NCBI GenBank assembly: GCA_902615325.1
Contig: CACMOJ010000010.1
Coordinates: forward strand, 1-52,394
Length of the DNA stretch: 52,394 nt
Direction of reading: 5' to 3'
Source of the DNA: an uncultured SAR116 cluster alpha proteobacterium
GTDB lineage: Bacteria; Pseudomonadota; Alphaproteobacteria; Puniceispirillales; Marisalimonadaceae
Shown: piece after piece, positions 15,684 to 24,594 of the stretch
How positions within the stretch are numbered: position 1 is the stretch's first letter
Layout: every line of letters starts with the position of its first letter
The notes under the pieces: generated by a model
What the model was told of the DNA's origin: nothing
Seen by the model: only the letters and a program-made list of their open reading frames with translations
Databases searched by the model: none
Position numbers and translations under genes: made by a program

Positions 15684-15938
15684 TCAGTTTTTACTTGCAG
15701 TTTCAATACAATCTTTGAAAAATTGAATTGTATCCTCTTTACCCAATATTTTTGTAAGTTTCATAGCTGAATATCTGCCAGATGAAAGACTTACAGCTAG
15801 TTCATTTTCTTCATTAATTGAGTATTGGTTAAGTTTTTCTTCTATATCATCTCTGATTCTACACAATTCAATTTTTGTTATTGTTTGTTCATCATATTTA
15901 TCTTTAATATGATCATTTAAATTAATTACATTTGCCAT
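15684..15938 (-). CDS. small acidic protein, unknown
   Basis: 84 residues from ATG 15938, chosen over an in-frame ATG 24 bases upstream because GGGAG lies 6 bases before it. The product begins MANVINLNDHI and is a soluble, mostly helical, acidic protein with no membrane segment. No family recognised. It converges on bactofilin copy 3 with a 1-bp gap. Confidence 0.6.
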   Translation of the reverse strand: MANVINLNDHIKDKYDEQTITKIELCRIRDDIEEKLNQYSINEENELAVSLSSGRYSAMKLTKILGKEDTIQFFKDCIETASKN

Positions 15939-15999
15939 TATTAACTCCCAATATATATTCAATACGACAAATATTATTTAAATTAAATAAAAAATTAAG

Positions 16000-16803
16000 A
16001 TGAATTATAGAATTTACAGAGGTGGAGAGCAATTAAGTCCTGAAAATTTTAACTTTAATGTTAAAAAAATAATTTTTATTTTTCATGGTCTTTTTGGTAG
16101 AGCAAAAAATTGGCATTCTATCGCTCTAAAATTAAGTAAATTTGTTGAGGGTTTTTTAATAGTTTTTGATTTAAGAAATCATGGAGAAAACGAGCCATCT
16201 ACTAAGATTTCTTATTCGATAATGGTTGATGATGTGTATGAATTTATTCAGAGAAAAAATATAAATAAAATTTCAATTATTGGTCATTCTATGGGTGGAA
16301 AATTGGGTATGTTATTTACGCTCTTACACCCACAATCTGTAAAACAATTATTTGTTTTAGATATTGCTCCTACAGATTATCCAAGAGAAGAGTTTGAAAT
16401 TGTTGACTACCTTTTAAAGATAGATATTAAAAATTGTAAAAGTAGAAACGAAGTTGATTATAAATTATCTAATTATATTAACGACAAACAATTAAGATTA
16501 TTTTTATTACAAAATTTAAACTTTAATAATGGGAAATATACTTGGTCTTTAGATTTAAAAACTATTAAAATGGGAATGAAAGATTTGAGAGGATTTCCAC
16601 TTACTTTAATTTCAAACGCATCCCAAGTCGAAACTTTTTGTATTTTTGGGGGTAATAGTTTATATATCAATGAAGTATATAAAGATAAATTTAAAACTCT
16701 ATTTAAAAATATTCATTTTTTTAAAATTAAAGATGCAGGTCATTGGTTACACGTAGAAAAACCAGAAGAACTTATTAACTTAATCTCAAAAAAATTAATT
16801 TAA
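16000..16803 (+). CDS. alpha/beta hydrolase, esterase-like
   Basis: 267 residues of an alpha/beta hydrolase fold similar to the YbfF-type esterases. The oxyanion HGLFG lies at 29-33, the nucleophile elbow GHSMGG places Ser97, an acid residue probably follows strand 6, and GHWLHVEKPEEL near the C-terminus supplies the histidine. Substrate unknown; short-chain acyl esters would be the family norm. It starts 62 bp from the divergent small gene, with purU 29 bp downstream. Confidence 0.82.
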   Translation: MNYRIYRGGEQLSPENFNFNVKKIIFIFHGLFGRAKNWHSIALKLSKFVEGFLIVFDLRNHGENEPSTKISYSIMVDDVYEFIQRKNINKISIIGHSMGGKLGMLFTLLHPQSVKQLFVLDIAPTDYPREEFEIVDYLLKIDIKNCKSRNEVDYKLSNYINDKQLRLFLLQNLNFNNGKYTWSLDLKTIKMGMKDLRGFPLTLISNASQVETFCIFGGNSLYINEVYKDKFKTLFKNIHFFKIKDAGHWLHVEKPEELINLISKKLI

Positions 16804-16832
16804 CTTTTTCATTAATTACAATATAAGAAAGC

Positions 16833-17702
16833 ATGGACCAAGATAAAATTTATTTGTTACGCTTAAATTGCAAGGATCAAATTGGGATAGTTTCAAAAAT
16901 CTCAACTTTGTTAGCGAATAAAAACTGTAACATCATTGAATCTAAACAGTTCACTGATCAGGATACAAGTGGTTTTTTTATCAGACAAAGTTTTCAAGTG
17001 CCAAATGGATTAAGCATTAAAATAATTAATAAAGAATTTGAAAGTTTATCAAAAATTTTAAATGCTAAGTATGAAATTAGACATACACATAAAACACTCA
17101 AAACTCTTATTTTGGTTTCAAAGTTTGACCACTGTTTAATCGAACTTATTAATAAAACCAAAAATAAAAGCTTAAATTTATCGATTGAAGCAATTATATC
17201 AAATCATAATAAATTGAAAAAAATATCTTCTGTAGAAAATTTACCTTTTTACTATTTTCCAATCAATAATGATAAGATAAATCAAGAGAAACGTATTATT
17301 AAAATTATAGATGAAAAAAAAATTGATATTATAATTTTAGCAAGATACATGCAAATTTTGTCAAGAAATTTTGTCGATCAATTTTATGGAAAAATTATAA
17401 ATATTCATCACAGTTTTTTACCAAGTTTTAAAGGAGCGAAACCATATCATCAAGCTTATGAACGAGGGGTCAAAATAATTGGAGCAACTGCACATTTTGT
17501 TAATCAAAATTTAGATGAAGGGCCTATAATTGAGCAAGATGTAGAAAAAGTTGATCATGAACTTAGTCCAGGTGACTTAGTTGCAATTGGGAAAGATATT
17601 GAGGCAAGAGTTTTGTATAAAGCCATAAAAAATTTTAGTGAGGGCAGAGTTTTTTTAAATGAAAAAAAAACGATTGTTTTTAAAGGAGATAAAATTTTAT
17701 GA
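16833..17702 (+). CDS. purU: formyltetrahydrofolate deformylase PurU
   Basis: Hydrolyses 10-formyl-tetrahydrofolate to formate and tetrahydrofolate, balancing one-carbon pools. The 289 residues have an N-terminal ACT domain (about 5-80; LRLNCKDQIGIVSKISTLLA) and a formyltransferase-like catalytic domain with NIHHSFLPSFKGAKPYHQAY and the ATAHFVNQNLDEGPI stretch, which holds the His and Asp of the family. The end overlaps the trxB start by 4 bp. Confidence 0.93.
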   Translation: MDQDKIYLLRLNCKDQIGIVSKISTLLANKNCNIIESKQFTDQDTSGFFIRQSFQVPNGLSIKIINKEFESLSKILNAKYEIRHTHKTLKTLILVSKFDHCLIELINKTKNKSLNLSIEAIISNHNKLKKISSVENLPFYYFPINNDKINQEKRIIKIIDEKKIDIIILARYMQILSRNFVDQFYGKIINIHHSFLPSFKGAKPYHQAYERGVKIIGATAHFVNQNLDEGPIIEQDVEKVDHELSPGDLVAIGKDIEARVLYKAIKNFSEGRVFLNEKKTIVFKGDKIL

Positions 17703-18634
17703 ATGATGTGATAAGAGATATTGTTATTATTGGAACAGGTTCTGCAGGACTTACAGCTGGAATTTATGCAGCTAGAGCCAATTTAAAGCCTTTAATTTTA
17801 GAAGGGCTTCAACCAGGCGGACAATTAACCATCACAACTGATGTTGAAAATTATCCAGGTTTCTCTGATGTTGTTCAAGGTCCTTGGCTCATGGATCAAA
17901 TGAAAGCACAGGCTTTAAACGTGGGTGCAGAAATAATTAATGAATTAGTTATAAGTGTGGACTTCAGTGATAAATTAAAAATAATAAAATGTGATAGTGG
18001 CAAGATTATTAAAACAAAATCAGTAATAATTTGTACCGGGGCACAAGCTCGTTGGCTTGGAATTGAGAGTGAAAAAAAATTTAACGGTAAAGGTGTTTCT
18101 GCTTGTGCTACTTGTGACGGTTTTTTTTATAGAAATAAAAATGTTGCAGTTATTGGTGGTGGAAACACTGCTGTTGAAGAAGCATTATATCTATCTAATA
18201 TTTGTGAAAAAGTAATTTTAGTTCATAGAAGAGAGATTTTAAGAGCTGAAAAAATATTACAAGATAGAGTCTTTTCTAGAAAGAATATTGATTTTTTGTG
18301 GAATTATGTAGTTGATGATTTTGTTGGAGATGATAAAGGCTTAAATAGTTTAAATTTATCATCTACTAAAAACACATCGAAAAAAAGTATAAATGTAGAT
18401 GGAGCGTTTGTCGCTATTGGTCATATACCTTCGACTGAATGTTTTACAAATCAAATTCTATTAGATGATGAAGGATATATTGAAGTTAAAGAAAAGGGAT
18501 CTACTTTAACAAATATTGATGGTGTGTTCGCTGCTGGTGATTGTGTTGACAAAATTTATAGACAGGCCATCACAGCCGCTGGCATGGGTTGTATGGCTGC
18601 TTTAGATGCTGAAAAATGGTTGCAAGAAACTTAA
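17699..18634 (+). CDS. trxB: thioredoxin reductase
   Basis: FAD enzyme that passes electrons from NADPH to thioredoxin. The 311 residues include the FAD-binding GTGSAG (12-17), the redox pair CATC at 136-139, the NADPH motif GGGNTAVEEAL, and the C-terminal FAD motif GVFAAGDCVD. Length and motif order are standard for the low-molecular-weight class. It converges on the speB-like gene with a 1-bp gap. Confidence 0.95.
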   Translation: MNDVIRDIVIIGTGSAGLTAGIYAARANLKPLILEGLQPGGQLTITTDVENYPGFSDVVQGPWLMDQMKAQALNVGAEIINELVISVDFSDKLKIIKCDSGKIIKTKSVIICTGAQARWLGIESEKKFNGKGVSACATCDGFFYRNKNVAVIGGGNTAVEEALYLSNICEKVILVHRREILRAEKILQDRVFSRKNIDFLWNYVVDDFVGDDKGLNSLNLSSTKNTSKKSINVDGAFVAIGHIPSTECFTNQILLDDEGYIEVKEKGSTLTNIDGVFAAGDCVDKIYRQAITAAGMGCMAALDAEKWLQET

Positions 18635-18635
18635 T

Positions 18636-19502
18636 TTATTTTAAGCAAAGCTTCATCAAATCATATACGATATTTGCAGATATGTAATCATAAGCATGAA
18701 AATTTTCTATTGGAGTGAATTCAACATAATCAAATCCAATTATTTTTCTATTTTTTATTAATTTTTCTAAAATTAAAAACGTTTCATTATAATATAATCC
18801 ATTTGGAACTGGAGTTCCTGTGGCAGGCATGACAGACGGATCTAGGCAATCTGAATCAAATGTTATGTAAACATTTTTTGGAAATTTTTTAGGTAATTTA
18901 ATGTTTAGATTTTTTCTGTAATCATCAATTGTTTTATAATAAATATTTAATTCATCTCTCAATTTAATCTCTTCATCTGATTGTGCTCTTACTCCAAATT
19001 GAAAAATTGGAATATTTTCTTTATGAATTTTATACATCACAGTTGCATGAGAATTTATGTTTCTACTGTATGTTTTTCTTAAATCAGCATGAGCGTCAAA
19101 TTGTATTATACCAAAATCTTCATTAGAATTTTCGTATTTTTTTTTAAACCCCTTAATGACTCCAAATGTCAAACTATGTTCACCACCAATACAAACAGGA
19201 ATTTTATTTTTTTTTAAAATTTCAAATATTACATTTTCTATATTTTTAAATATTAAGTTGAAATTTAAGGAGCAATCAATTGCATCATGTGTGTATATTC
19301 CAAAATCACATGGGCTGTTATGATTTCTTTCAAGTTGATTACTAGCTTCTATTATGGTTTCTGGAGCTCTAGATGTCCCTTTTCCATAAGATACAGTCTT
19401 TTCGAGAGGTATGGGTAAAATATGAAATTTAGAACAGTCAAAGCTCTTTTCTTTATTTGATAATTCTTCCTCTAAGAATTTTTTTTTGTTTGTATTAATC
19501 AT
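18636..19502 (-). CDS. speB: agmatinase/arginase-family ureohydrolase (probably SpeB)
   Basis: Manganese ureohydrolase that most likely turns agmatine into putrescine and urea. From ATG 19502 it has 288 residues; an upstream TTG-type start would overlap the previous gene. The metal-binding signatures are present: GGEHSLT, FDAHADLR and TFDSDCLDPS. Agmatinase is preferred over arginase because it closes an operon that starts with arginine decarboxylase. Its start is one base after the stop of the preceding decarboxylase gene. Confidence 0.85.
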   Translation of the reverse strand: MINTNKKKFLEEELSNKEKSFDCSKFHILPIPLEKTVSYGKGTSRAPETIIEASNQLERNHNSPCDFGIYTHDAIDCSLNFNLIFKNIENVIFEILKKNKIPVCIGGEHSLTFGVIKGFKKKYENSNEDFGIIQFDAHADLRKTYSRNINSHATVMYKIHKENIPIFQFGVRAQSDEEIKLRDELNIYYKTIDDYRKNLNIKLPKKFPKNVYITFDSDCLDPSVMPATGTPVPNGLYYNETFLILEKLIKNRKIIGFDYVEFTPIENFHAYDYISANIVYDLMKLCLK

Positions 19503-19503
19503 T

Positions 19504-20673
19504 TTAATTTCTTGTCTCAAAATCTTTAAAATCAAAAGATTTGATTACTTTAAAATCATTCTTTTCACTATTCCATAATATAACTTCAGGATGGTTAATC
19601 CCATTAAAAAAATTAGTTTTTACTAATGTATAGTGTGCCTGATCTAAAAACACAATTTTATCTCCAATCTTTGGTTTTTCTATAAAATTATATTCACCAA
19701 TAATGTCTCCAGCTAAACAACTTGGGCCACCTAAAACAACACTTATTCCTTTATCTGGTTCATTCATTAACAATGGTCTATATGGAGCTTCAATTACGTC
19801 TGGCATGTGACAAACAGGACTTATATCCGTAATAGCAATATTTGGAATTTTCTTATTATATCCATGGACATAATCTAAAATTTCTCCAACTAAAACACCT
19901 GATTGAAAAACAACAGCTTCGCCAGGTTCTAATATAATTTGACAATTTGTTAATGTTTTCAATTTAAGAAGAAAATTAGTTAATTTAGATAAATTATAAT
20001 CTGACCTGGTGATATGGTGCCCACCCCCTAAATTAATCCATTCTAGATTTTCAACTATATTTTTAAGATATGGCCAAATAATATGCCAAGTATTTTCTAA
20101 GGCATCAAAATTTTGTTCGCATAAAGAATGAAAATGAATTCCCTTTATATCCGTAAAGTCAATTTTGTCTAATTGATTTATATGAATTCCTAATCGAGAA
20201 TCAAAACTTGAGGAGTTATATTTTGAAACCTCAACCTCTGAATATAAAGGGTTTATTCTTACGCCAATTTCAATATTTTCATTTACACATAATTTTTTAT
20301 ATTTCTTGATTTGCGAAATAGAGTTGAAAGTGATGTGTTGTGAATATTTCATTATATCACTAAATTCCGTATCTTTGAATGCTGGGGAATAAGTACTAAT
20401 AAGACCTTTAAAGTATTTCTTACCAAATTTTGCTTCATTTAAACCAGATGCGCAAACACCATCTAAAACATTTGAAATAATAGGGAATAAATTTTTAAGA
20501 GAAAATGCTTTTAATGCTAAAAGAATTTTCACATCTGTATCTTTTTTTAACTTATTGAATATTCTTAAATTGTCTTTAATAATTTTTGTGTCAATAACAT
20601 AACTAGGAGAAGGTATTATAGATAAATCAAGCTTTGTAAAATATTTTTTATTTACTTTGACGGTTGGTAGCAT
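19504..20673 (-). CDS. nspC: carboxynorspermidine/carboxyspermidine decarboxylase
   Basis: PLP enzyme of the alanine-racemase-fold decarboxylases that removes CO2 from carboxynorspermidine or carboxyspermidine, giving norspermidine or spermidine. It has 389 residues. The PLP lysine lies in ALKAFS (Lys55), GGGHH is the phosphate loop, and EPGEAVV and SPVCHMPDVIEAPYRP are family signatures, the latter holding the active-site Cys. It begins one base after the stop of the dehydrogenase gene, within a four-gene operon. Confidence 0.9.
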   Translation of the reverse strand: MLPTVKVNKKYFTKLDLSIIPSPSYVIDTKIIKDNLRIFNKLKKDTDVKILLALKAFSLKNLFPIISNVLDGVCASGLNEAKFGKKYFKGLISTYSPAFKDTEFSDIMKYSQHITFNSISQIKKYKKLCVNENIEIGVRINPLYSEVEVSKYNSSSFDSRLGIHINQLDKIDFTDIKGIHFHSLCEQNFDALENTWHIIWPYLKNIVENLEWINLGGGHHITRSDYNLSKLTNFLLKLKTLTNCQIILEPGEAVVFQSGVLVGEILDYVHGYNKKIPNIAITDISPVCHMPDVIEAPYRPLLMNEPDKGISVVLGGPSCLAGDIIGEYNFIEKPKIGDKIVFLDQAHYTLVKTNFFNGINHPEVILWNSEKNDFKVIKSFDFKDFETRN

Positions 20674-20674
20674 C

Positions 20675-21880
20675 TTAGAAGTCTAATGGTTTATCTAATT
20701 CAACAATTTTGTTAGGTAGTCCATATATTCTTAGCGATTCCATAAAAGGATCAGGATCGAATTGTTCTAAATTCCAAACACCAGGTCGAAACCATGTTTT
20801 ATTTAATATCAATAAAGATCCAATCATTGCGGGAACTCCAGTGGTATAAGATACTGCTTGACTTTCCACTTCTTCAAAACATTTCTTATGATCACAAATA
20901 TTGTAACAGTAAATTGTTTTAATTTCATTATTTTTAAGACCACTAATTATTGTTCCTATGCAAGTTTTACCTTTTGTATTTTTTCCTAAGGATTTTGGAT
21001 CTGGTAAAACTTCCTTAAGAAACTCCAGCGGTATAATATCCAAATTTTTAAATTTTATTGGTGTTATAGAAGTTAACCCAACATTTTGTAAAACACTTAA
21101 ATAATTCAGATATTGATCTCCAAATGTCATCCAAAATCGAGCTTGCTTTAAATCACTAAAATTTTTAACTATGCTTTCTAATTCTTCGTGATACATAAGG
21201 TACATATTTCTTTTTCCAACTCCTGGAAAATTAAATTCAATTTTTTTAGATAACGGATCTCCAGTTATCCACTTACCATTTTTATAAAATCTACTATTTT
21301 GAGAAATTTCTCTTATATTTATTTCTGGATTAAAATTTGTTGCAAAATGTTGTCCATGATCACCACCATTGCAATCTAAAATGTCTAAGTGGTGAATTTC
21401 ATCTAAATAATGTTTTTTAATGTATGCTGTGTAAACATTTGTTACACCTGGATCAAAACCTGAGCCCAGTAATCCCATTAAATTTTTTTCTTTAAATCTA
21501 TCATTTAGTTCCCATTGCCATTTATATTCGAATTTTGCTTCATCTCGAGGTTCATAATTTGCAGTATCTAAGTAATTAACATTTGCATTTAGACAAGCTT
21601 CCATTATGTTCAAATCTTGGTATGGTAATGCAAGATTTACAACTAATTCAGGACAGTATTTTGTTATAATCTTTGATGTTTCAGAAATGTTATCAGCATC
21701 TAATTCTTCAATGTTAATATTATAATTATATTTATCTTTGATTTGTTTTTGAATTTTTTTACAATTATAAATTGTTCTACTTGCCAAAGTTATTTCTTTA
21801 AAATTACAAGATAATTGAGCCATTTTGTGAATTGCTACAGACGAGACACCCCCAGCACCAATGACAAGAACCTTACTCAA
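20675..21880 (-). CDS. carboxy(nor)spermidine dehydrogenase (saccharopine dehydrogenase family)
   Basis: NADPH-dependent condensation of putrescine or diaminopropane with aspartate semialdehyde. The 401 residues open with a Rossmann motif (VLVIGAGGVSS) and show the saccharopine dehydrogenase-like NYLDTANYEPRDEA and GLLGSGFDPGVTNVYTAY stretches typical of the CASDH/CANSDH group. It is placed between arginine decarboxylase (11-bp gap) and nspC (1-bp gap), which makes the polyamine assignment much firmer than a lysine-pathway role. Confidence 0.88.
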   Translation of the reverse strand: MSKVLVIGAGGVSSVAIHKMAQLSCNFKEITLASRTIYNCKKIQKQIKDKYNYNINIEELDADNISETSKIITKYCPELVVNLALPYQDLNIMEACLNANVNYLDTANYEPRDEAKFEYKWQWELNDRFKEKNLMGLLGSGFDPGVTNVYTAYIKKHYLDEIHHLDILDCNGGDHGQHFATNFNPEINIREISQNSRFYKNGKWITGDPLSKKIEFNFPGVGKRNMYLMYHEELESIVKNFSDLKQARFWMTFGDQYLNYLSVLQNVGLTSITPIKFKNLDIIPLEFLKEVLPDPKSLGKNTKGKTCIGTIISGLKNNEIKTIYCYNICDHKKCFEEVESQAVSYTTGVPAMIGSLLILNKTWFRPGVWNLEQFDPDPFMESLRIYGLPNKIVELDKPLDF

Positions 21881-21891
21881 AATAACCTCAT

Positions 21892-23766
21892 TTAATTTTC
21901 AAAATAAGTATAGCCATCTATAGACGCTTTGAAATTTTTTAACAATTGATTTTTTTCTTTACTATTGATCAAATTTTTTTTGTAAAATTTTTTAGTTTTC
22001 TCTGAAAAAATTTTCAAAACTTCACTTGATGAATATTCAACATAACTCAAAACTTGAGATATTTTGTCCCCAATTTGTTCATGTACAATTTTGAATTTTC
22101 CATTTTCTTCTAATCTAACTGTTGATATGTTTGTATCTCCAAATAAATTATGAAGATCACCTAAGGTTTCTTGATAAGCTCCAACAAAAAAAACACCTAA
22201 GTAGTACTCTTCATTTTTTTTTACTTCATGTATAGGTAATGTATCTTTTATTCCATCATTTAAGACAAACTTTGAAATCATGCCATCACTATCACAAGTA
22301 ATATCATTAAGAATGACATGTTTCTTTGGTTTAAGATTTAATTTTTGAATTGGAGCTATTGGATGTAATTGATCTATAGCCCACATATCAGGTAAACTTT
22401 GAAATAATGAAAAATTTCCATGATATATATCAGCTAGATTATTGAGTTTGCCAGCTATTGGATTAGAATTTAATTTTTTTTCTTCTACATATTTTTTTAT
22501 GCGATTTAAAACATATAAGTATGTTTTTTCAATTTTAGAGATTTCTGATAAATTTATTTGTCCATTTCTGAATAAAATTCTCAATTCATCTCTATAATAA
22601 TTTAGGTCATTAAAACACTCTTGTATCCGATCCTTATTAATGTAATTCAAGATTTGAATCATATAGGATAAATAAATATGATCTTTTTTATTCAATTTAG
22701 GACATGATTTGACATCAAAAATAGTTGTGTCAAGAATATTGAAAACCAAAATTGAGCTTGGAGCTACAGTTGCTCTTCCAGATTCTGTAATAATTACGGG
22801 ATGCTTGATTTTGGCTTTGTCGAATTCAAGTTTCAGAGTTTCAACAATATTTATACAATATTCCTCCATGGAATAATTCATAGAATGAAATTTTGATTTG
22901 TTTTCACCAGTATAATCAATACCTAGCCCACCGCCCAAATCTATATATTTCAAAGGTGCTCCATATTTTGAAATTTCAATAAAAAATCTACAGGCTTCTT
23001 GAGTGTATTTCCTTATCTCTATGATATCTGGTACTTGACTTCCTAGGTGAGAGTGTTGAAGAATTAAACATTCTAATAATCGATTTTTTTTTAGCTTATT
23101 GAGAGCCTCGGTAATTTTATCTACAGGAAGGCCGAAAGCACTTCTATCACCACTTGATTGAGACCATTTGCCACTTATTAGATTTGTTAGTTTTATTCTT
23201 ATGCCCAACAGAGGCTTTACTTTAAGTGAGTTAGATATTTTTATAATTAATTCTAGTTCTTTAATACTTTCTATTACAAGAATGGTTTTTATATTAATTT
23301 TGTTTGAGAGTAATGATAACTTTATAAATTCTTCATCTTTTGTTCCATTACAAACAATTAAAGCATTTTTAGTTAAGTTTTGACTTAAAGCTATTAACAA
23401 TTCTGCTTTTGAACCAACTTCTAAACCTGAATTAAATTTTTTACTATATTTAACTACGTTTTTAATAACTTGTGATTGTTGATTAACTTTTATTGGATAA
23501 ACACTTTTAAATTTATTTTTGTATCCTGTATTTTTAATAGATGTAATGAAATTTTGATTAATTTCATTAATCATAAACTGTAAATAATCAGAAACACGAA
23601 TGATATAAGGAGGTGATAATTTTTGGTTTAATTTTTTTACTATTTTGGTTAGGTCAATAGGTTTGCTTTTATTTTTTAAAGGATTTAATAAACCTAAATT
23701 TCCATTGCTGAGTATTTGAAAAAAATCTTTTCCCCATTTTTCTACACCATAAATATCATTTTTCAT
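21892..23766 (-). CDS. speA: biosynthetic arginine decarboxylase SpeA
   Basis: PLP enzyme converting arginine to agmatine, the first step of polyamine synthesis here. The 624 residues match the large SpeA family. The PLP lysine is Lys93 in VYPIKVNQQ, the glycine-rich phosphate loop is YIDLGGGLGIDYTG, ESGRATVA follows, and the C-terminal region has DLHNLFGDTN. It is the first gene of the minus-strand operon and diverges from msrA across 87 bp. Confidence 0.93.
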   Translation of the reverse strand: MKNDIYGVEKWGKDFFQILSNGNLGLLNPLKNKSKPIDLTKIVKKLNQKLSPPYIIRVSDYLQFMINEINQNFITSIKNTGYKNKFKSVYPIKVNQQSQVIKNVVKYSKKFNSGLEVGSKAELLIALSQNLTKNALIVCNGTKDEEFIKLSLLSNKINIKTILVIESIKELELIIKISNSLKVKPLLGIRIKLTNLISGKWSQSSGDRSAFGLPVDKITEALNKLKKNRLLECLILQHSHLGSQVPDIIEIRKYTQEACRFFIEISKYGAPLKYIDLGGGLGIDYTGENKSKFHSMNYSMEEYCINIVETLKLEFDKAKIKHPVIITESGRATVAPSSILVFNILDTTIFDVKSCPKLNKKDHIYLSYMIQILNYINKDRIQECFNDLNYYRDELRILFRNGQINLSEISKIEKTYLYVLNRIKKYVEEKKLNSNPIAGKLNNLADIYHGNFSLFQSLPDMWAIDQLHPIAPIQKLNLKPKKHVILNDITCDSDGMISKFVLNDGIKDTLPIHEVKKNEEYYLGVFFVGAYQETLGDLHNLFGDTNISTVRLEENGKFKIVHEQIGDKISQVLSYVEYSSSEVLKIFSEKTKKFYKKNLINSKEKNQLLKNFKASIDGYTYFEN

Positions 23767-23853
23767 AATCGCCTTATTAGAGGTAAAAATAATTTATTCA
23801 AGTAATTTTTTAAAATTGTTGAAACATCAAATTTACTATCTTATATACGAAAT

Positions 23854-24411
23854 ATGAATATAGTTAATGATATTTATAAAAGATCTATCGATTATGAACC
23901 AAATTTTTCCGAAATAATTTATTTCGGCATGGGTTGTTTTTGGGGTGCAGAAAAACTTTTTTGGAATTGTAATGGTATCCATGTTACGGCTGTCGGCTAT
24001 TCTGCTGGTAATACAAAAAATCCAACTTATAAGGATATCTGTTATGGAAATACTTTTCATGCTGAAGTTGTTAAAATTGTTTATGATCCAAATAAAATTG
24101 ACACTTTTCAGCTTCTTAAGGTTTTTTGGGAAGGACATAATCCAACACAAGGAATGAGACAAGGAAATGATATTGGAACACAGTATAGATCAATTATAAT
24201 AACTACAAATGAAAAACAATTTGAATTAGCCAAACTAACGAATAACAAATATTCTGAATTATTAAAAAAAAGTGGATTTTCCAAAATTACAACAGAGATA
24301 CAAAGTTTTAAAAATTTTTATTATGCTGAGGAGTATCATCAGCAATATCTTTTAAAAAATCCAAATGGTTATTGTGGTTTAGGTGGATGCAATGTTAGTT
24401 TAAACAATTGA
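23854..24411 (+). CDS. msrA: peptide methionine-S-sulfoxide reductase MsrA
   Basis: Repairs oxidised methionine by reducing the S-sulfoxide. The 185 residues have the catalytic Cys28 in GMGCFWGAE, the GYSAGNTKNPTY and EGHNPTQGMRQGNDIGTQYR signatures, and EEYHQQYL. A C-terminal Cys-Gly-Leu-Gly-Gly-Cys motif offers resolving cysteines for thioredoxin, whose reductase is also in this window. It diverges from the polyamine operon. Confidence 0.95.
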   Translation: MNIVNDIYKRSIDYEPNFSEIIYFGMGCFWGAEKLFWNCNGIHVTAVGYSAGNTKNPTYKDICYGNTFHAEVVKIVYDPNKIDTFQLLKVFWEGHNPTQGMRQGNDIGTQYRSIIITTNEKQFELAKLTNNKYSELLKKSGFSKITTEIQSFKNFYYAEEYHQQYLLKNPNGYCGLGGCNVSLNN

Positions 24412-24413
24412 TC

Positions 24414-24442
24414 TTGACCTAAACTAATATTTATTATATTCA
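24414..24442 (+). promoter_or_regulatory. sigma-70-type promoter upstream of rpmJ
   Basis: TTGACC and TATTCA separated by 17 bases, with a TATATT overlapping the -10. It starts just after the msrA stop and lies 17 bases before the rpmJ ATG. The -35 is a good match; the -10 is ambiguous. Confidence 0.45.
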
Positions 24443-24458
24443 CATTAATGAGGTTAAT

Positions 24459-24584
24459 ATGAAAGTAGTTAGTTCATTAAAAACACTAAAAGTCAGAGAT
24501 AGAAATTGCCAAGTTGTAAGACGTAGAGGTAGACTTTATGTGATAAATAAAAAGAACCCTAGGTTTAAAGCTAGACAAGGCTAG
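24459..24584 (+). CDS. rpmJ: ribosomal protein L36 (bL36)
   Basis: 41-residue large-subunit ribosomal protein. The product [20 protein letters not shown] and the [11 protein letters not shown] end match L36 of the alphaproteobacterial C-minus type: only one cysteine (C17) remains of the zinc ribbon, so it should not bind zinc. The start has AGG 4-6 bases upstream. It stands alone between msrA and the lactate dehydrogenase gene. Confidence 0.93.
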   Translation: MKVVSSLKTLKVRDRNCQVVRRRGRLYVINKKNPRFKARQG

Positions 24585-24594
24585 ATTAAATCAA

